A stretch of DNA of 55,702 bases from Acidimicrobiales bacterium (lineage in GTDB: Bacteria; Actinomycetota; Acidimicrobiia; Acidimicrobiales; JAHEJN01), in assembly GCA_024638845.1 (NCBI GenBank), contig JAHEJN010000013.1, positions 1,272 to 56,973 on the forward strand, given 5' to 3'. Under the pieces are notes generated by a model that worked only from the letters and a program-made list of their open reading frames with translations, was not told the origin of the DNA and did not search any database. How positions within the stretch are numbered: position 1 is the stretch's first letter; each line of letters opens with the position of its first letter. The translations under genes and the position numbers were made by a program. Shown piece after piece: positions 17,651-25,155 of this stretch.

Positions 17651-18664
17651 ATGGCCGATGCCCATGGTGACCCGCGTGAGATGTTCACGCGGTCGGTTCA
17701 CAATCCGATCCTGACCGCTGAGGCCTTTCCCCGGATGGTGAACGCCGTATTCAACCCCGGGGTGGTTTCCTTCGAGGGCAAGACGCTGCTGCTGGTTCGA
17801 GTCGAGGCCCGGACTGGACTGTCGAGCCTCGCCGTGGCCATCAGCGCCAACGGCGTCGACGGGTGGCAGATCGACCGGGGCCGTGGCATGGAACCCGAAC
17901 GAGACTCCCCCACCGAGCATTGGGGTATCGAGGACCCACGGATCACGCTCGTCGGCGACACGTACCACATCGTGTACACGGGGTATGGCGTCGGGGGCCC
18001 CATGGTGTGCCTGGCTTCGACTAGGGACTTCGAGACCTTCGATCGCCAGGGTGTGCTTCAGACACCCGAAGACAAGGATGCGGCACTCATGCCGCGGTTG
18101 TTCGACGGGAGGTGGGCCCTCATCCACCGGCCGGCACCGGCGTCAGCAGGCCTTGGCTCCCACATCTGGTTGTCGTGGAGCCCCGATCTGCGCCATTGGG
18201 GGGACGCCCGCATCCTGATGCACGCCCGCCGGGGCGGATGGTGGGACGCCAACAAGATCGGCTTGGGTCCACCCCCGCTGGAGACCGAGCGCGGTTGGCT
18301 GGTCTGCTACCACAGCGTTCGGGCGACTGCCTCGGGGTCGCTGTACCGCCTCGGGCTGGCGATGCTGGATCTGGAGGATCCGAGCCGGGTGATCATGCGA
18401 GGTGACGAGTGGGTGTTCGGACCGAACGCCCCCTACGAGCGGGCGGGTGACGTGCCCGCCGTCGTCTTCCCATGCGGCTGGTTGATCGACGACGACGGCG
18501 ACACGGTCCGGATGTACTACGGAGCCGCCGACAGCACTGTCTGCTTGGCGACGGCCAGCCTGTCCAACCTGATCGATCATCTCGAGAGCCATCCATATTC
18601 TCCGCCGGGCTACGCGAACTCGGATGGAATCCCATCACCGGGTCACACTGTCGAAGACGATTGA
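17651..18664 (+). CDS. GH130 family beta-mannoside phosphorylase-like protein
   Basis: The 337-residue single-domain propeller is close to the normal GH130 size. Motifs in order are NPILTAEAFPRMVNAVFNPG, HWGIEDPRIT (with the catalytic-type Asp), YHIVYTGYG, DKDAALMPRLFDGRWALIHRP, WWDANKIGLGPPP and YYGAADSTVCLATA. The start ATG at 17651 has GAAGGAG. Family members convert beta-mannosides plus phosphate to mannose-1-phosphate. The short linker before GIEDPR suits oligosaccharide-specific members. No signal peptide. With the second GH130, the GH-A hydrolase and the two glycosyltransferases it suggests an intracellular mannoside cycle. Confidence 0.87.
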   Translation: MADAHGDPREMFTRSVHNPILTAEAFPRMVNAVFNPGVVSFEGKTLLLVRVEARTGLSSLAVAISANGVDGWQIDRGRGMEPERDSPTEHWGIEDPRITLVGDTYHIVYTGYGVGGPMVCLASTRDFETFDRQGVLQTPEDKDAALMPRLFDGRWALIHRPAPASAGLGSHIWLSWSPDLRHWGDARILMHARRGGWWDANKIGLGPPPLETERGWLVCYHSVRATASGSLYRLGLAMLDLEDPSRVIMRGDEWVFGPNAPYERAGDVPAVVFPCGWLIDDDGDTVRMYYGAADSTVCLATASLSNLIDHLESHPYSPPGYANSDGIPSPGHTVEDD

Positions 18665-18673
18665 GCGCCAGCA

Positions 18674-18688
18674 GCCGAACCGCTCGGC
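18674..18688. terminator. Weak hairpin between converging genes
   Basis: A GCCGA/TCGGC stem with a 5-base loop lies in the 30-base gap between the GH130 gene and the WS/DGAT gene. It may end transcription from both sides. There is no U-tract and the stem is only 5 bp. Confidence 0.25.
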
Positions 18689-18694
18689 CGGAGC

Positions 18695-20068
18695 TCAGCT
18701 AGCAGCCAGAAGGTCGGCGTAGGCAGCATCGAGACACGAGGCCAACCGCTCGGGCTCGGTCACTGCCGCCGGGTCGATGTTGACGCCGAGGTCGAGCGAA
18801 CCGGCCATCGAGATCATGGTGAGGTTGAACGCCGTACCGGCCACCGGGCCGAACGGGTACGAGTGCAGCGTCTTGGCACCGGCGACGTACGAGTCGCCGA
18901 CGAAGCCGAGCAGGTTGCTCGTGGCGAAGTCGATGTGGCTGGCCTGGTCGCGGGCGATGCCGGTGACCACCGGGGTGGGCAACACGCTGGCCACGGCCGC
19001 CATCGAAGCCAGGGGGCCACCACCGTGGACCTCGCCGCGCTTCGCGCTGGCGAGGCTGCGCACGGTGGCGAACCGTTCGGCGAGCGGCATCGGTCCGGCG
19101 GGCACGTCGACCGGCACCGGGCTGAACGCGTTCGCCGAGTCGTCGTTCTCCGTATGGGTGCTGACCACGAACGTGACGTGGAACTTCTCGGGCTCGACGC
19201 CGAGCTCGATGTGGTAGCGGCGAGCGGCCTCGACCGCACCGGTGAGGAAGAAGTCGTTGATCGTGCCGCCCAGGGCATGGGCCGCAGCTCGCGCTTCGTC
19301 GAACGGGAGGCTCAGGGCCTCGGCGTGGCGGCGACGCGAACGGTTGCGCCAGAGGTCGGACCCCGCCGGGTGACGCTGCTCGTCAGCCGTCTTCAACAGA
19401 TCGACTGCGTCGGACCCCGCCTCGCCGAACCCTCTCGGCCTCATGACTGCCTTCAGTGCCCGGCGGGCGAGATCGACCGGCACCCTGACGCCCTGCTCGA
19501 CGGCGTCCCTCGCGGTCGAGACGAGCCCCACGTCCACCTCAGGCTCGGCGTCGATGATCGCATCGAGGTCGACATCGGAAGCCGGCGCCCCATCTCGTTC
19601 CCTATCCGTGTAGGCGAGGACCAGCTTGAGCAGGCTCTGGCCGTCGCCGACCGTGTGGTGGATCTTGGTCAGCAGAGCACCCCGCCCGTCGGCCACGCCA
19701 TCGACGATCACGTACATCCACAGCGGTCGTGTCCGATCGTAGGGATCTTGGAGCCACGGGGTGAAGTAGTCGAGTAGAGCGCGCAGCGAACCGTCGCCCG
19801 GGGCGCCGACGCGGCGAAGGTGCCAGCTCAGGTCGAACTCGTGATCGGGCACCCACCGTGGCGTGGACAGCCCTCCGAGCCCGCCGGCCACCCGTTGCCG
19901 CAGGCGAGGCACTTCGGCCACCGCTCCGGCGATGCTGCGCCGGAACCGATCGACATCGAGCGGGCGATCGTAGATCGTCACCGAGCCGCCGTTCGGGTCG
20001 AGCCACGGGTCGCTCTCGACGTTCCACATCATGGCTTCCAAGCGGCTCATGTGTTGCTCGTCGCTCAT
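18695..20068 (-). CDS. Wax ester synthase / diacylglycerol O-acyltransferase (WS/DGAT)
   Basis: The 457-residue protein carries the acyltransferase motif HHTVGDG at about residues 137-143 (HHxxxDG). It also has the substrate-channel features of WS/DGAT enzymes: PLWMYVIVDG, GTINDFFLTGAVEAARRYH and, near the C-terminus, HSYPFGPVAGTAFNLTMISMAGSLDLGVNID. It should esterify diacylglycerol or fatty alcohols with acyl-CoA at the membrane face and so make storage lipid. The start ATG at 20068 follows GGAGGGGAC. An open frame reaches far upstream but does not look coding. It diverges from the Na/Pi transporter. Confidence 0.9.
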   Translation of the reverse strand: MSDEQHMSRLEAMMWNVESDPWLDPNGGSVTIYDRPLDVDRFRRSIAGAVAEVPRLRQRVAGGLGGLSTPRWVPDHEFDLSWHLRRVGAPGDGSLRALLDYFTPWLQDPYDRTRPLWMYVIVDGVADGRGALLTKIHHTVGDGQSLLKLVLAYTDRERDGAPASDVDLDAIIDAEPEVDVGLVSTARDAVEQGVRVPVDLARRALKAVMRPRGFGEAGSDAVDLLKTADEQRHPAGSDLWRNRSRRRHAEALSLPFDEARAAAHALGGTINDFFLTGAVEAARRYHIELGVEPEKFHVTFVVSTHTENDDSANAFSPVPVDVPAGPMPLAERFATVRSLASAKRGEVHGGGPLASMAAVASVLPTPVVTGIARDQASHIDFATSNLLGFVGDSYVAGAKTLHSYPFGPVAGTAFNLTMISMAGSLDLGVNIDPAAVTEPERLASCLDAAYADLLAAS

Positions 20069-20215
20069 GTCCCCTCCCCCCTCACTCGGCCGGCCTACCG
20101 GTCCGGACGCAAACCTACCCCGCTCGCCGCGCCGAAGCCCTCGGGATGAAGCCCATACGCCAGCGGCCGCGGAGCTTTCGAGTTCTCGGGCGCCCGATTC
20201 CGATACTGTCTGGTC

Positions 20216-21349
20216 TTGACCGACCTGCGCTCCGTCTCCTCTCGAATCCCCCCTTGGCTCCGCTCGGTGATCGTGGTCGCCCTGATCTACCTGTTCCTCG
20301 TCGGCGTCTCGTCGCTCGAGGCCGGCATCAAGATCATGGGAGAGGACACCCAGGAGCGATTGTTCGCGGCAGCGAGCAACCCGATCGCTGCGCTGTGCAT
20401 CGGCATCCTCGGAACGGTGCTCGTTCAGTCGTCGTCGGCTTCCACCTCGATCATCGTCGGTCTGGTGGCCTCTGGCGCGCTCAGTGTCGACGCCGCCGTG
20501 CCCATGGTCATGGGGGCCAACATCGGCACGACCGTCACCAACACCCTCGTATCGCTCGGCCATATTCGGCACTCGAACGAGTTCCGCCGGGCGTTTGCCG
20601 CGGCCACCGTGCACGACTTCTTCAACGTGCTCGCGGTGTTGGTCCTGCTCCCTCTCCAGCTGCTCTTCGGGGTGATCAGCGGCATTGCCGAATGGCTCAG
20701 TGAGCAGCTCGTCGGCGCGTCGGGGAGCGAGTGGAAGAGTCCGGTGAAGGCATGGGTGAAGGAGCCTGTCTCGTGGATCCGCGAGTTCTGGGAGGCAGTT
20801 GGCGCGTCCGGGAACTTCCTGGGCGTGCTCATGGTTGCCACCGGTCTGGTGATCATTCTCAGCGCCCTCACGTTGATCACCACCAACATGCGGTCGCTCG
20901 TCGCCGACCGAGTGGAACGATCGGTCAACGCCCTTCTCGGCCGAGGAGGAGGCGCGGTTGCACTCATGCTCGGGCTCGTGATCACGATCACCGTGCAGTC
21001 GTCGAGCATCACCACGTCGATCCTCATCCCGATGGCCGGCGCAGGGGTGATCAGGCTGCGCAACGCCTACCCGGTGACGCTCGGCGCGAATGTCGGCACG
21101 ACGATCACTGCGCTGCTCGCCTCGCTGGCCACGTCGAGCCCAGCAGCTCTCACCGTCGCGTTGGCCCACACCACGTTCAACGTCGCGGGTATCGTGTTGT
21201 TGTACGTGCTCCCGTTCGCCCGGAACGCTCCGGTTCGGGCAGCCGAAGGGCTGGCTGACGTGGCCGTCGAGCATCGTAGCGCTGTGGTCGCTTACGTCGG
21301 ATTCGTATTCATCGTTCTGCCACTTATAGGCGTGGCAGTCCTCGGCTGA
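20216..21349 (+). CDS. Na+/phosphate cotransporter family protein (NptA/PNaS-type)
   Basis: The 377-residue protein has the inverted duplicate QSSS motifs that define Na/Pi cotransporters (QSSSASTS at 71-78 and QSSSITTS at 261-268). Each is followed by the paired GANIGTTVTN and GANVGTTITA signatures. About eight helices are seen. It starts at TTG 20216; GATACT at 20202-20207 suggests that the transcript begins almost at the start codon. It is followed 11 bases later by a PhoU-like gene, matching the common Na/Pi-PhoU pairing. Expected role: sodium-driven phosphate uptake or efflux. Confidence 0.88.
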   Translation: MTDLRSVSSRIPPWLRSVIVVALIYLFLVGVSSLEAGIKIMGEDTQERLFAAASNPIAALCIGILGTVLVQSSSASTSIIVGLVASGALSVDAAVPMVMGANIGTTVTNTLVSLGHIRHSNEFRRAFAAATVHDFFNVLAVLVLLPLQLLFGVISGIAEWLSEQLVGASGSEWKSPVKAWVKEPVSWIREFWEAVGASGNFLGVLMVATGLVIILSALTLITTNMRSLVADRVERSVNALLGRGGGAVALMLGLVITITVQSSSITTSILIPMAGAGVIRLRNAYPVTLGANVGTTITALLASLATSSPAALTVALAHTTFNVAGIVLLYVLPFARNAPVRAAEGLADVAVEHRSAVVAYVGFVFIVLPLIGVAVLG

Positions 21350-21360
21350 AAGGTGCCGCT

Positions 21361-22044
21361 GTGGTTCTTGCATTCTTCAGAAAAGGCGCAGGCGAGGGGA
21401 ACTTCGACCACATCGTGGCGAAGTCGATCGCCATGCTCGGCGACGCCCGTCACTCGTTCGATCTCGCGACACTGGCGCTGCTCAGCGACACCGATCCGCA
21501 CGCCGTCGCCCAGGACATCCGCGCCACCGATCAGCGGATCAACGAAGCCGAACAGGAACTTCGCTCCGAGCTGATCGTCCACGTGAGCGTGCAGGGCAGC
21601 GCCGACATCGGGTCGGTCCTCGCCTTCACACTGCTGCTCAAGAAGATCGAGCGCATCGGCGACCAGGCGAAGAACATCCTCGACCTGGCCGAGAACGGCG
21701 TCAACCTTGCCGGCACCCCCGAGATCGACGAGCTGCTCGAAGGCCGGGAGATCGTGTCGGCCCTGTTCGCCGAGGCGAGTGAGCTCCTGAGCGACGCAGA
21801 CGCCGCCGATGACGCCATTCAGGCTTACACCGTTCGACTGATCGCCATCACGGCCGATCTCCAAGCCAAGATCGACGGCTGCATGATCTCCGAACGGCCG
21901 GCCCGAGAGGTCGTTCCGCTTGCGATCTACTATCGATATCTCCGGCGCATCGTGGCCAATCTCCTCGGGGTTGCTCGCACCTCAGCCGAGCCTCTGCCCC
22001 ACATCGACTACCTCGAGGGCGGAACGGTCGACACCGACGACTGA
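21361..22044 (+). CDS. PhoU-domain-like protein
   Basis: The 227-residue all-helical protein has the PhoU/DUF47 type pattern: acidic pairs in helices (DIRATDQRINEAEQELR) and LLLKKIERIGDQAKNILDLAENG, the metal-binding E/DxxxD-like helix of PhoU. A second three-helix set follows (PLAIYYRYLRRIVANLLGVARTS). It starts at GTG 21361 with AAAGG upstream, directly behind the Na/Pi transporter, which it probably regulates. It ends six bases before the converging CYTH-like gene; a small hairpin (22037-22050) spans the stop. Confidence 0.8.
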   Translation: MVLAFFRKGAGEGNFDHIVAKSIAMLGDARHSFDLATLALLSDTDPHAVAQDIRATDQRINEAEQELRSELIVHVSVQGSADIGSVLAFTLLLKKIERIGDQAKNILDLAENGVNLAGTPEIDELLEGREIVSALFAEASELLSDADAADDAIQAYTVRLIAITADLQAKIDGCMISERPAREVVPLAIYYRYLRRIVANLLGVARTSAEPLPHIDYLEGGTVDTDD

Positions 22045-22050
22045 AGTCGT
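22037..22050. terminator. Short hairpin at convergent gene ends
   Basis: ACGAC-TGAA-GTCGT, spanning the stop of the PhoU-like gene and the 6-base gap to the CYTH-like gene, could act on both converging transcripts. The stem is short and has no U-tract. Confidence 0.25.
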
Positions 22051-22647
22051 TCAACCCTCGGCGTCGATGGCGACGTGGACTGCCACGTTCGCGGAACCCT
22101 TCACACCGAGCTTCTTGCGCAACGCGACGAGATCATCGAGATCGTCGCCTTCGATGGCCAGCGTGTGCAGAACCTCGCCGGTGTCGGCGATGGTGACGTC
22201 GGTGGCTTCGCCCCGCATCGACCCGACGCGATACCGCCTCCGCTGCTTGCTGACGAAGACCGCCGTCGCAGCGGTGTCCAGATCGAGCCGGCCGACGGCT
22301 TTCGACAGATCGAAGGACTTGCCCCGTCGGGGACGGTCGAGACGAAGATCCTCGAACAACTCGTCGAACGGAGACGGCGTCGTGTCCGCCGCCCGGTGCC
22401 AGTTCGAGGTCCAGCGCTCGAAGCCTCGCTCTTCCGCGATGAGCTTCTTGACCTTCAGGGTGCTGTCGCGGACCTTTGCGTTCCAGCCCGGATCATCGAC
22501 GAGTAAGTAGCAGTCGGAGATCTGTTCGGTGATCTCCTCGCTGGCAAGGGACGACAGGATCTTGCGTGCCTTGCGATGCTTCCCCCAGACCCGGTACTCA
22601 TAGCGCGCGTCACTCGACTCGCCATCAAGTTCTGTTTGCTTCGACAT
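22051..22647 (-). CDS. Hypothetical protein, possible CYTH/triphosphate-tunnel fold
   Basis: The 198-residue protein starts at ATG 22647 (AGGGA upstream), MSKQTELDGESSDARYEYRVWG. Charged alternating strands (YEYRVWGK, DCYLLVDDPGWNAKVRDSTLKVKKL, AVFVSKQRRRYRVGSMRGEATDVTIADTG) resemble the ExExK-like and basic strands of CYTH triphosphate-tunnel enzymes, which act on polyphosphate, ATP or thiamine triphosphate. The match is by eye and the N-terminal ExExK is not exact (YEYRVW). Its position tail to tail with a Na/Pi-PhoU pair supports a phosphate role. The C-terminus reads as an alpha/beta element ending in VAVHVAIDAEG. Confidence 0.5.
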   Translation of the reverse strand: MSKQTELDGESSDARYEYRVWGKHRKARKILSSLASEEITEQISDCYLLVDDPGWNAKVRDSTLKVKKLIAEERGFERWTSNWHRAADTTPSPFDELFEDLRLDRPRRGKSFDLSKAVGRLDLDTAATAVFVSKQRRRYRVGSMRGEATDVTIADTGEVLHTLAIEGDDLDDLVALRKKLGVKGSANVAVHVAIDAEG

Positions 22648-22835
22648 ATCGTTCCCTGCTCGTTCTCGAGCTGTCCCAACACCATAGGTGCTATCGGCAG
22701 CCCTGGATCGTAACGGGAACGCTGCGAAGATCGAGACGACGCCCACGGACCGCCACGCTCGAAGCGGGAGATGCACAGCACCCACACCGCCACGGGGAGA
22801 ACCCGCCGATCACCATTCGAGGTTGCACGGTGTGA

Positions 22836-23711
22836 TCAGGCGGGCGTCGCGCGGTGATGGACAACGCCACGGAGCACTCCGAGGACGAGGCCGACTCCCG
22901 CGCACACCGCTGCTGCAAGCCAGCTGCCCCACCAGGTCATCCAGGCGACGATGTCGACGATGGCGGCGAGGCCCTCGGAATGGCCGTCGGTCGGCCCAGT
23001 GGTGTCGGAGTAGACGAACAGCGGAAACAGCAGGCCGAAACCGAACAGCAGCGGCGCCGCCGCCAGCCACACGTACCAGCGTCGAGTCAGGCTGAGTTGT
23101 TGACGGTAGGCAACGTGGAGCCTGGGCTCGTCTTCGACGGTCTCGCTGAATTGCAGATCGGCGCTCCACACGCCTCCGATCACGACCAATGCGGTGAACG
23201 GCAGCAGGATCGGGTCGAAACCGGCGACACTGCCGGCGACGATCAGCCACGAACCGTTCACGAGGTTCCGATGGCGGACGACGAGCCCAGCCAACACCAA
23301 GCCTCCGGTGAGCGACCCCAATGTCGCCGCAATGACGGGGCCGATGACCGCGCCGTCGTTGGCAAACACCGAAGCACCCACGCTCATGACGATCTTCGCC
23401 ACCCCCAACAGCGCAGTCGCGACAACCCACCAGCCCCGACCGCCGACGCGTGCATCCCCGGGAGTCGTAAGACGGGCCCGGCGTGCATCGACAAGGGTGC
23501 GATACCGCCACCCCAGGTCCGCGGGGACCCCGCGTAGCCACCGGCCGAGAACCAGCCGGCTCGCGTGGCTCTCGGTGGGGTCATGGAGCTGCTCCCACAA
23601 GTCGGACTCGAGCTCCAAGCGGCGGCGCTCGCCCAACGCGGACGGCAAGCCGGCCGTGTACAAACGCGTCCACGCAGCCACCAGCCGGCTCGACCGAGGA
23701 CCGGCGCTCAT
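22836..23711 (-). CDS. PadR-coupled integral membrane protein (copy 2)
   Basis: The 291-residue protein starts at ATG 23711 within the PadR stop (ATGA). The first ~75 residues are soluble (GERRRLELESDLWEQLHD, then WLRGVPADLGWRYRTLVDARR). About six to seven helices follow. The 'LESDLWEQ... RLVLGRWLRGVPADLGWR' region matches the N-terminus of the partner of the first PadR (8868-9515). The middle soluble loop (EDEPRLHVAYRQQLSLTRRWY) is specific to this copy. Function unknown; the coupling to PadR suggests tight stoichiometry or co-regulation. Confidence 0.75.
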   Translation of the reverse strand: MSAGPRSSRLVAAWTRLYTAGLPSALGERRRLELESDLWEQLHDPTESHASRLVLGRWLRGVPADLGWRYRTLVDARRARLTTPGDARVGGRGWWVVATALLGVAKIVMSVGASVFANDGAVIGPVIAATLGSLTGGLVLAGLVVRHRNLVNGSWLIVAGSVAGFDPILLPFTALVVIGGVWSADLQFSETVEDEPRLHVAYRQQLSLTRRWYVWLAAAPLLFGFGLLFPLFVYSDTTGPTDGHSEGLAAIVDIVAWMTWWGSWLAAAVCAGVGLVLGVLRGVVHHRATPA

Positions 23712-24064
23712 GACGGGCTCCAGCCCGGATCGAGCCTCGTCACTGCCGCGGCTTCGGCCAGCACGCGGGCCAGCACGACACGCCCCTCAGCCGTGACCGA
23801 GTACAGCCGGCGCCGGGGCCGACCCTCATCAGTGGCCGCGTCGGGGTCCTCCCATTGCGACGTCAGCCATCCCGCCTTCTCCATCCGGCTCAGCGCCTTG
23901 TACAGCGTCCCGTGCGCGGTCAGCCTTCGGCCCCCGTCATCGTCGCGCAGCCGCTTGGCCAGCTCGAAGCCGTGGAACTCCGAGATCCCGGACTTCGACA
24001 GCTGCACACCAGCGGCCAGGATCGACACCTCGATCGGCAGAACAGCACCAGGCTTTCGTCTCAT
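23708..24064 (-). CDS. PadR-family transcriptional regulator (copy 2)
   Basis: The 118-residue protein has the PadR winged helix (TAHGTLYKALSRMEKAGWLTSQWED) and the basic wing GRPRRRLYSVT. It begins MRRKPGAVLPIEVSILAAG, parallel to the first PadR (RRRPGSLLPLEVSILSAC), and is exactly as long. ATG 24064 lies six bases from a -10 TATTAT, so its mRNA is probably leaderless. It probably autoregulates its two-gene operon. Confidence 0.9.
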   Translation of the reverse strand: MRRKPGAVLPIEVSILAAGVQLSKSGISEFHGFELAKRLRDDDGGRRLTAHGTLYKALSRMEKAGWLTSQWEDPDAATDEGRPRRRLYSVTAEGRVVLARVLAEAAAVTRLDPGWSPS

Positions 24065-24070
24065 GGCTGG

Positions 24071-24100
24071 ATAATAGGAAGATATAGTCCGATTCGTCAA
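24071..24100 (-). promoter_or_regulatory. Leaderless promoter of the second PadR operon
   Basis: On the minus strand TTGACG (24100-24095) and TATTAT (24076-24071) are 18 bases apart, with the ATG six bases after the -10. The spacer holds an imperfect palindrome GGACTATATCTTCC (24077-24090; 5 of 7 pairs). Layout and spacing match the first PadR promoter. Confidence 0.65.
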
Positions 24101-24375
24101 GTCTGCATCGGATCTGGACGACGACGCTACGGCTGCACTGGTCGCGGCAGTTCGAGCATCGGCGATCCGCGCAACATCGGCTTCACTGGAAGAGCTCGCC
24201 ACCGAAATGCCTGCACCGATCGTGTCGATGTCACTGCGAGGCTGGCCAGACGGCTTCCCCATCGGCATCGCTGCCCAACGTCGTGCACCCTATGAAGCCG
24301 GTGCCGACTCCATCATGCACTGCGAAGTGCTCGCTCAGTGCGCTCGCCGCGACGATCGCCGGCTGATCGTCGCTC
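24101..24375 (+). other. Intergenic stretch with an uncertain small open frame
   Basis: This stretch of about 275 bases between the PadR promoter and the end of the amidohydrolase gene carries no convincing gene. One plus-strand frame is open from 24078 and includes a peptide that reads naturally (ASLEELATEMPAPIVSMSLR, then WPDGFPIGIAAQRRAPYEAG). Its only ATG is at 24207, no ribosome site precedes it, and the frame continues to 24539 through the opposing gene, where it looks like noise. It could be a remnant of a small gene. Confidence 0.2.
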
Positions 24376-25155
24376 TCAGCGACTCGCGAGCTCTTTCCGG
24401 ACGGTTTCAGCCGCCGAGTCGAGGATATTGCCCAGTGATGCGGCGATTCCTTCTTCGAGCACGCCGGTCCACTCGTCGATGTAGATCTTCTTCATCTCCA
24501 CCGCTATCGAGCAGCCGACGTCTTGGTACCGGGCGTTGATCCATCGGGACATGGCGCCGCCTCGGAACTTGACGTTGGTTCGCACGTCCAGCGTGTCGTC
24601 GTAGAACGGCAGCTCGCTCATCGTCTTGGTGAAAGCTGCGACAACCGGGCTCCAACTGCTCGCAATCGACTCGGTGCCGAGATTCACCTCGGGGTTCAAC
24701 TCTGGATCATCGACCGCGGCATCAGGACCGCCGCGACGATGGTTGTACGAGTGGATGTCGAGCACGACGACGTGACCATGGGTTTCGACCACTCGGTCGC
24801 ACAGTCGACCCAGATCGTCATAGAACCGGTCGTAGATCTCGAGTGAGCGCTCGACCAAGTCGGCGCTCGGCTCGGACTTCCAGAGATCGAGGCCCCAGGC
24901 ATCCTCGGGGGTGACATAGACCGCCCGCTCTCGCGGCCGGTTGATGTCCAGCTCGAACCGGGACAGATCGACGACCACCGAGTTCCCGGCCACACGGGTC
25001 CATTGATCGGTGAACGGATCTTCTTCCCGGAGGCGTTCGGCGTCGGACAACTTGGTGAGCGCCTCGACCTCGGGTCTCAGACTGTGACCGGCGTGAATGG
25101 CCGTCGCGACGATCGAATCGTCGCCGGTGGTGACGATCCACGGCGCCTCGGTCAC
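24376..25155 (-). CDS. N-formylglutamate amidohydrolase-like Zn hydrolase
   Basis: The 259-residue protein has the family's three marks in order: ATAIHAGHSLRPE near residues 17-29 (metal His), DLSRFELDINRPRERAVY near 63-80 and VVLDIHSYNHRRGG near 130-143 (metal DxHS). The family hydrolyses N-formylglutamate and related amides. The GTG start at 25155 overlaps the stop of the ATP-grasp gene (GTGA), so the two are translated together. The upstream neighbour is a ligase that makes amide bonds and the divergent gene encodes a DUF1704 peptidase. A role in removing or recycling an amide-linked tag is therefore more likely than histidine degradation, as no hut gene is nearby. Confidence 0.88.
   Translation of the reverse strand: MTEAPWIVTTGDDSIVATAIHAGHSLRPEVEALTKLSDAERLREEDPFTDQWTRVAGNSVVVDLSRFELDINRPRERAVYVTPEDAWGLDLWKSEPSADLVERSLEIYDRFYDDLGRLCDRVVETHGHVVVLDIHSYNHRRGGPDAAVDDPELNPEVNLGTESIASSWSPVVAAFTKTMSELPFYDDTLDVRTNVKFRGGAMSRWINARYQDVGCSIAVEMKKIYIDEWTGVLEEGIAASLGNILDSAAETVRKELASR

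Noticed and set aside
20069-21373. N-terminal extension of the WS/DGAT frame (about 435 extra codons upstream of 20068)
   Set aside because: It is antisense to the Na/Pi gene, is made of charged low-complexity sequence, and the ATG at 20068 has a strong GGAGGGGAC site.
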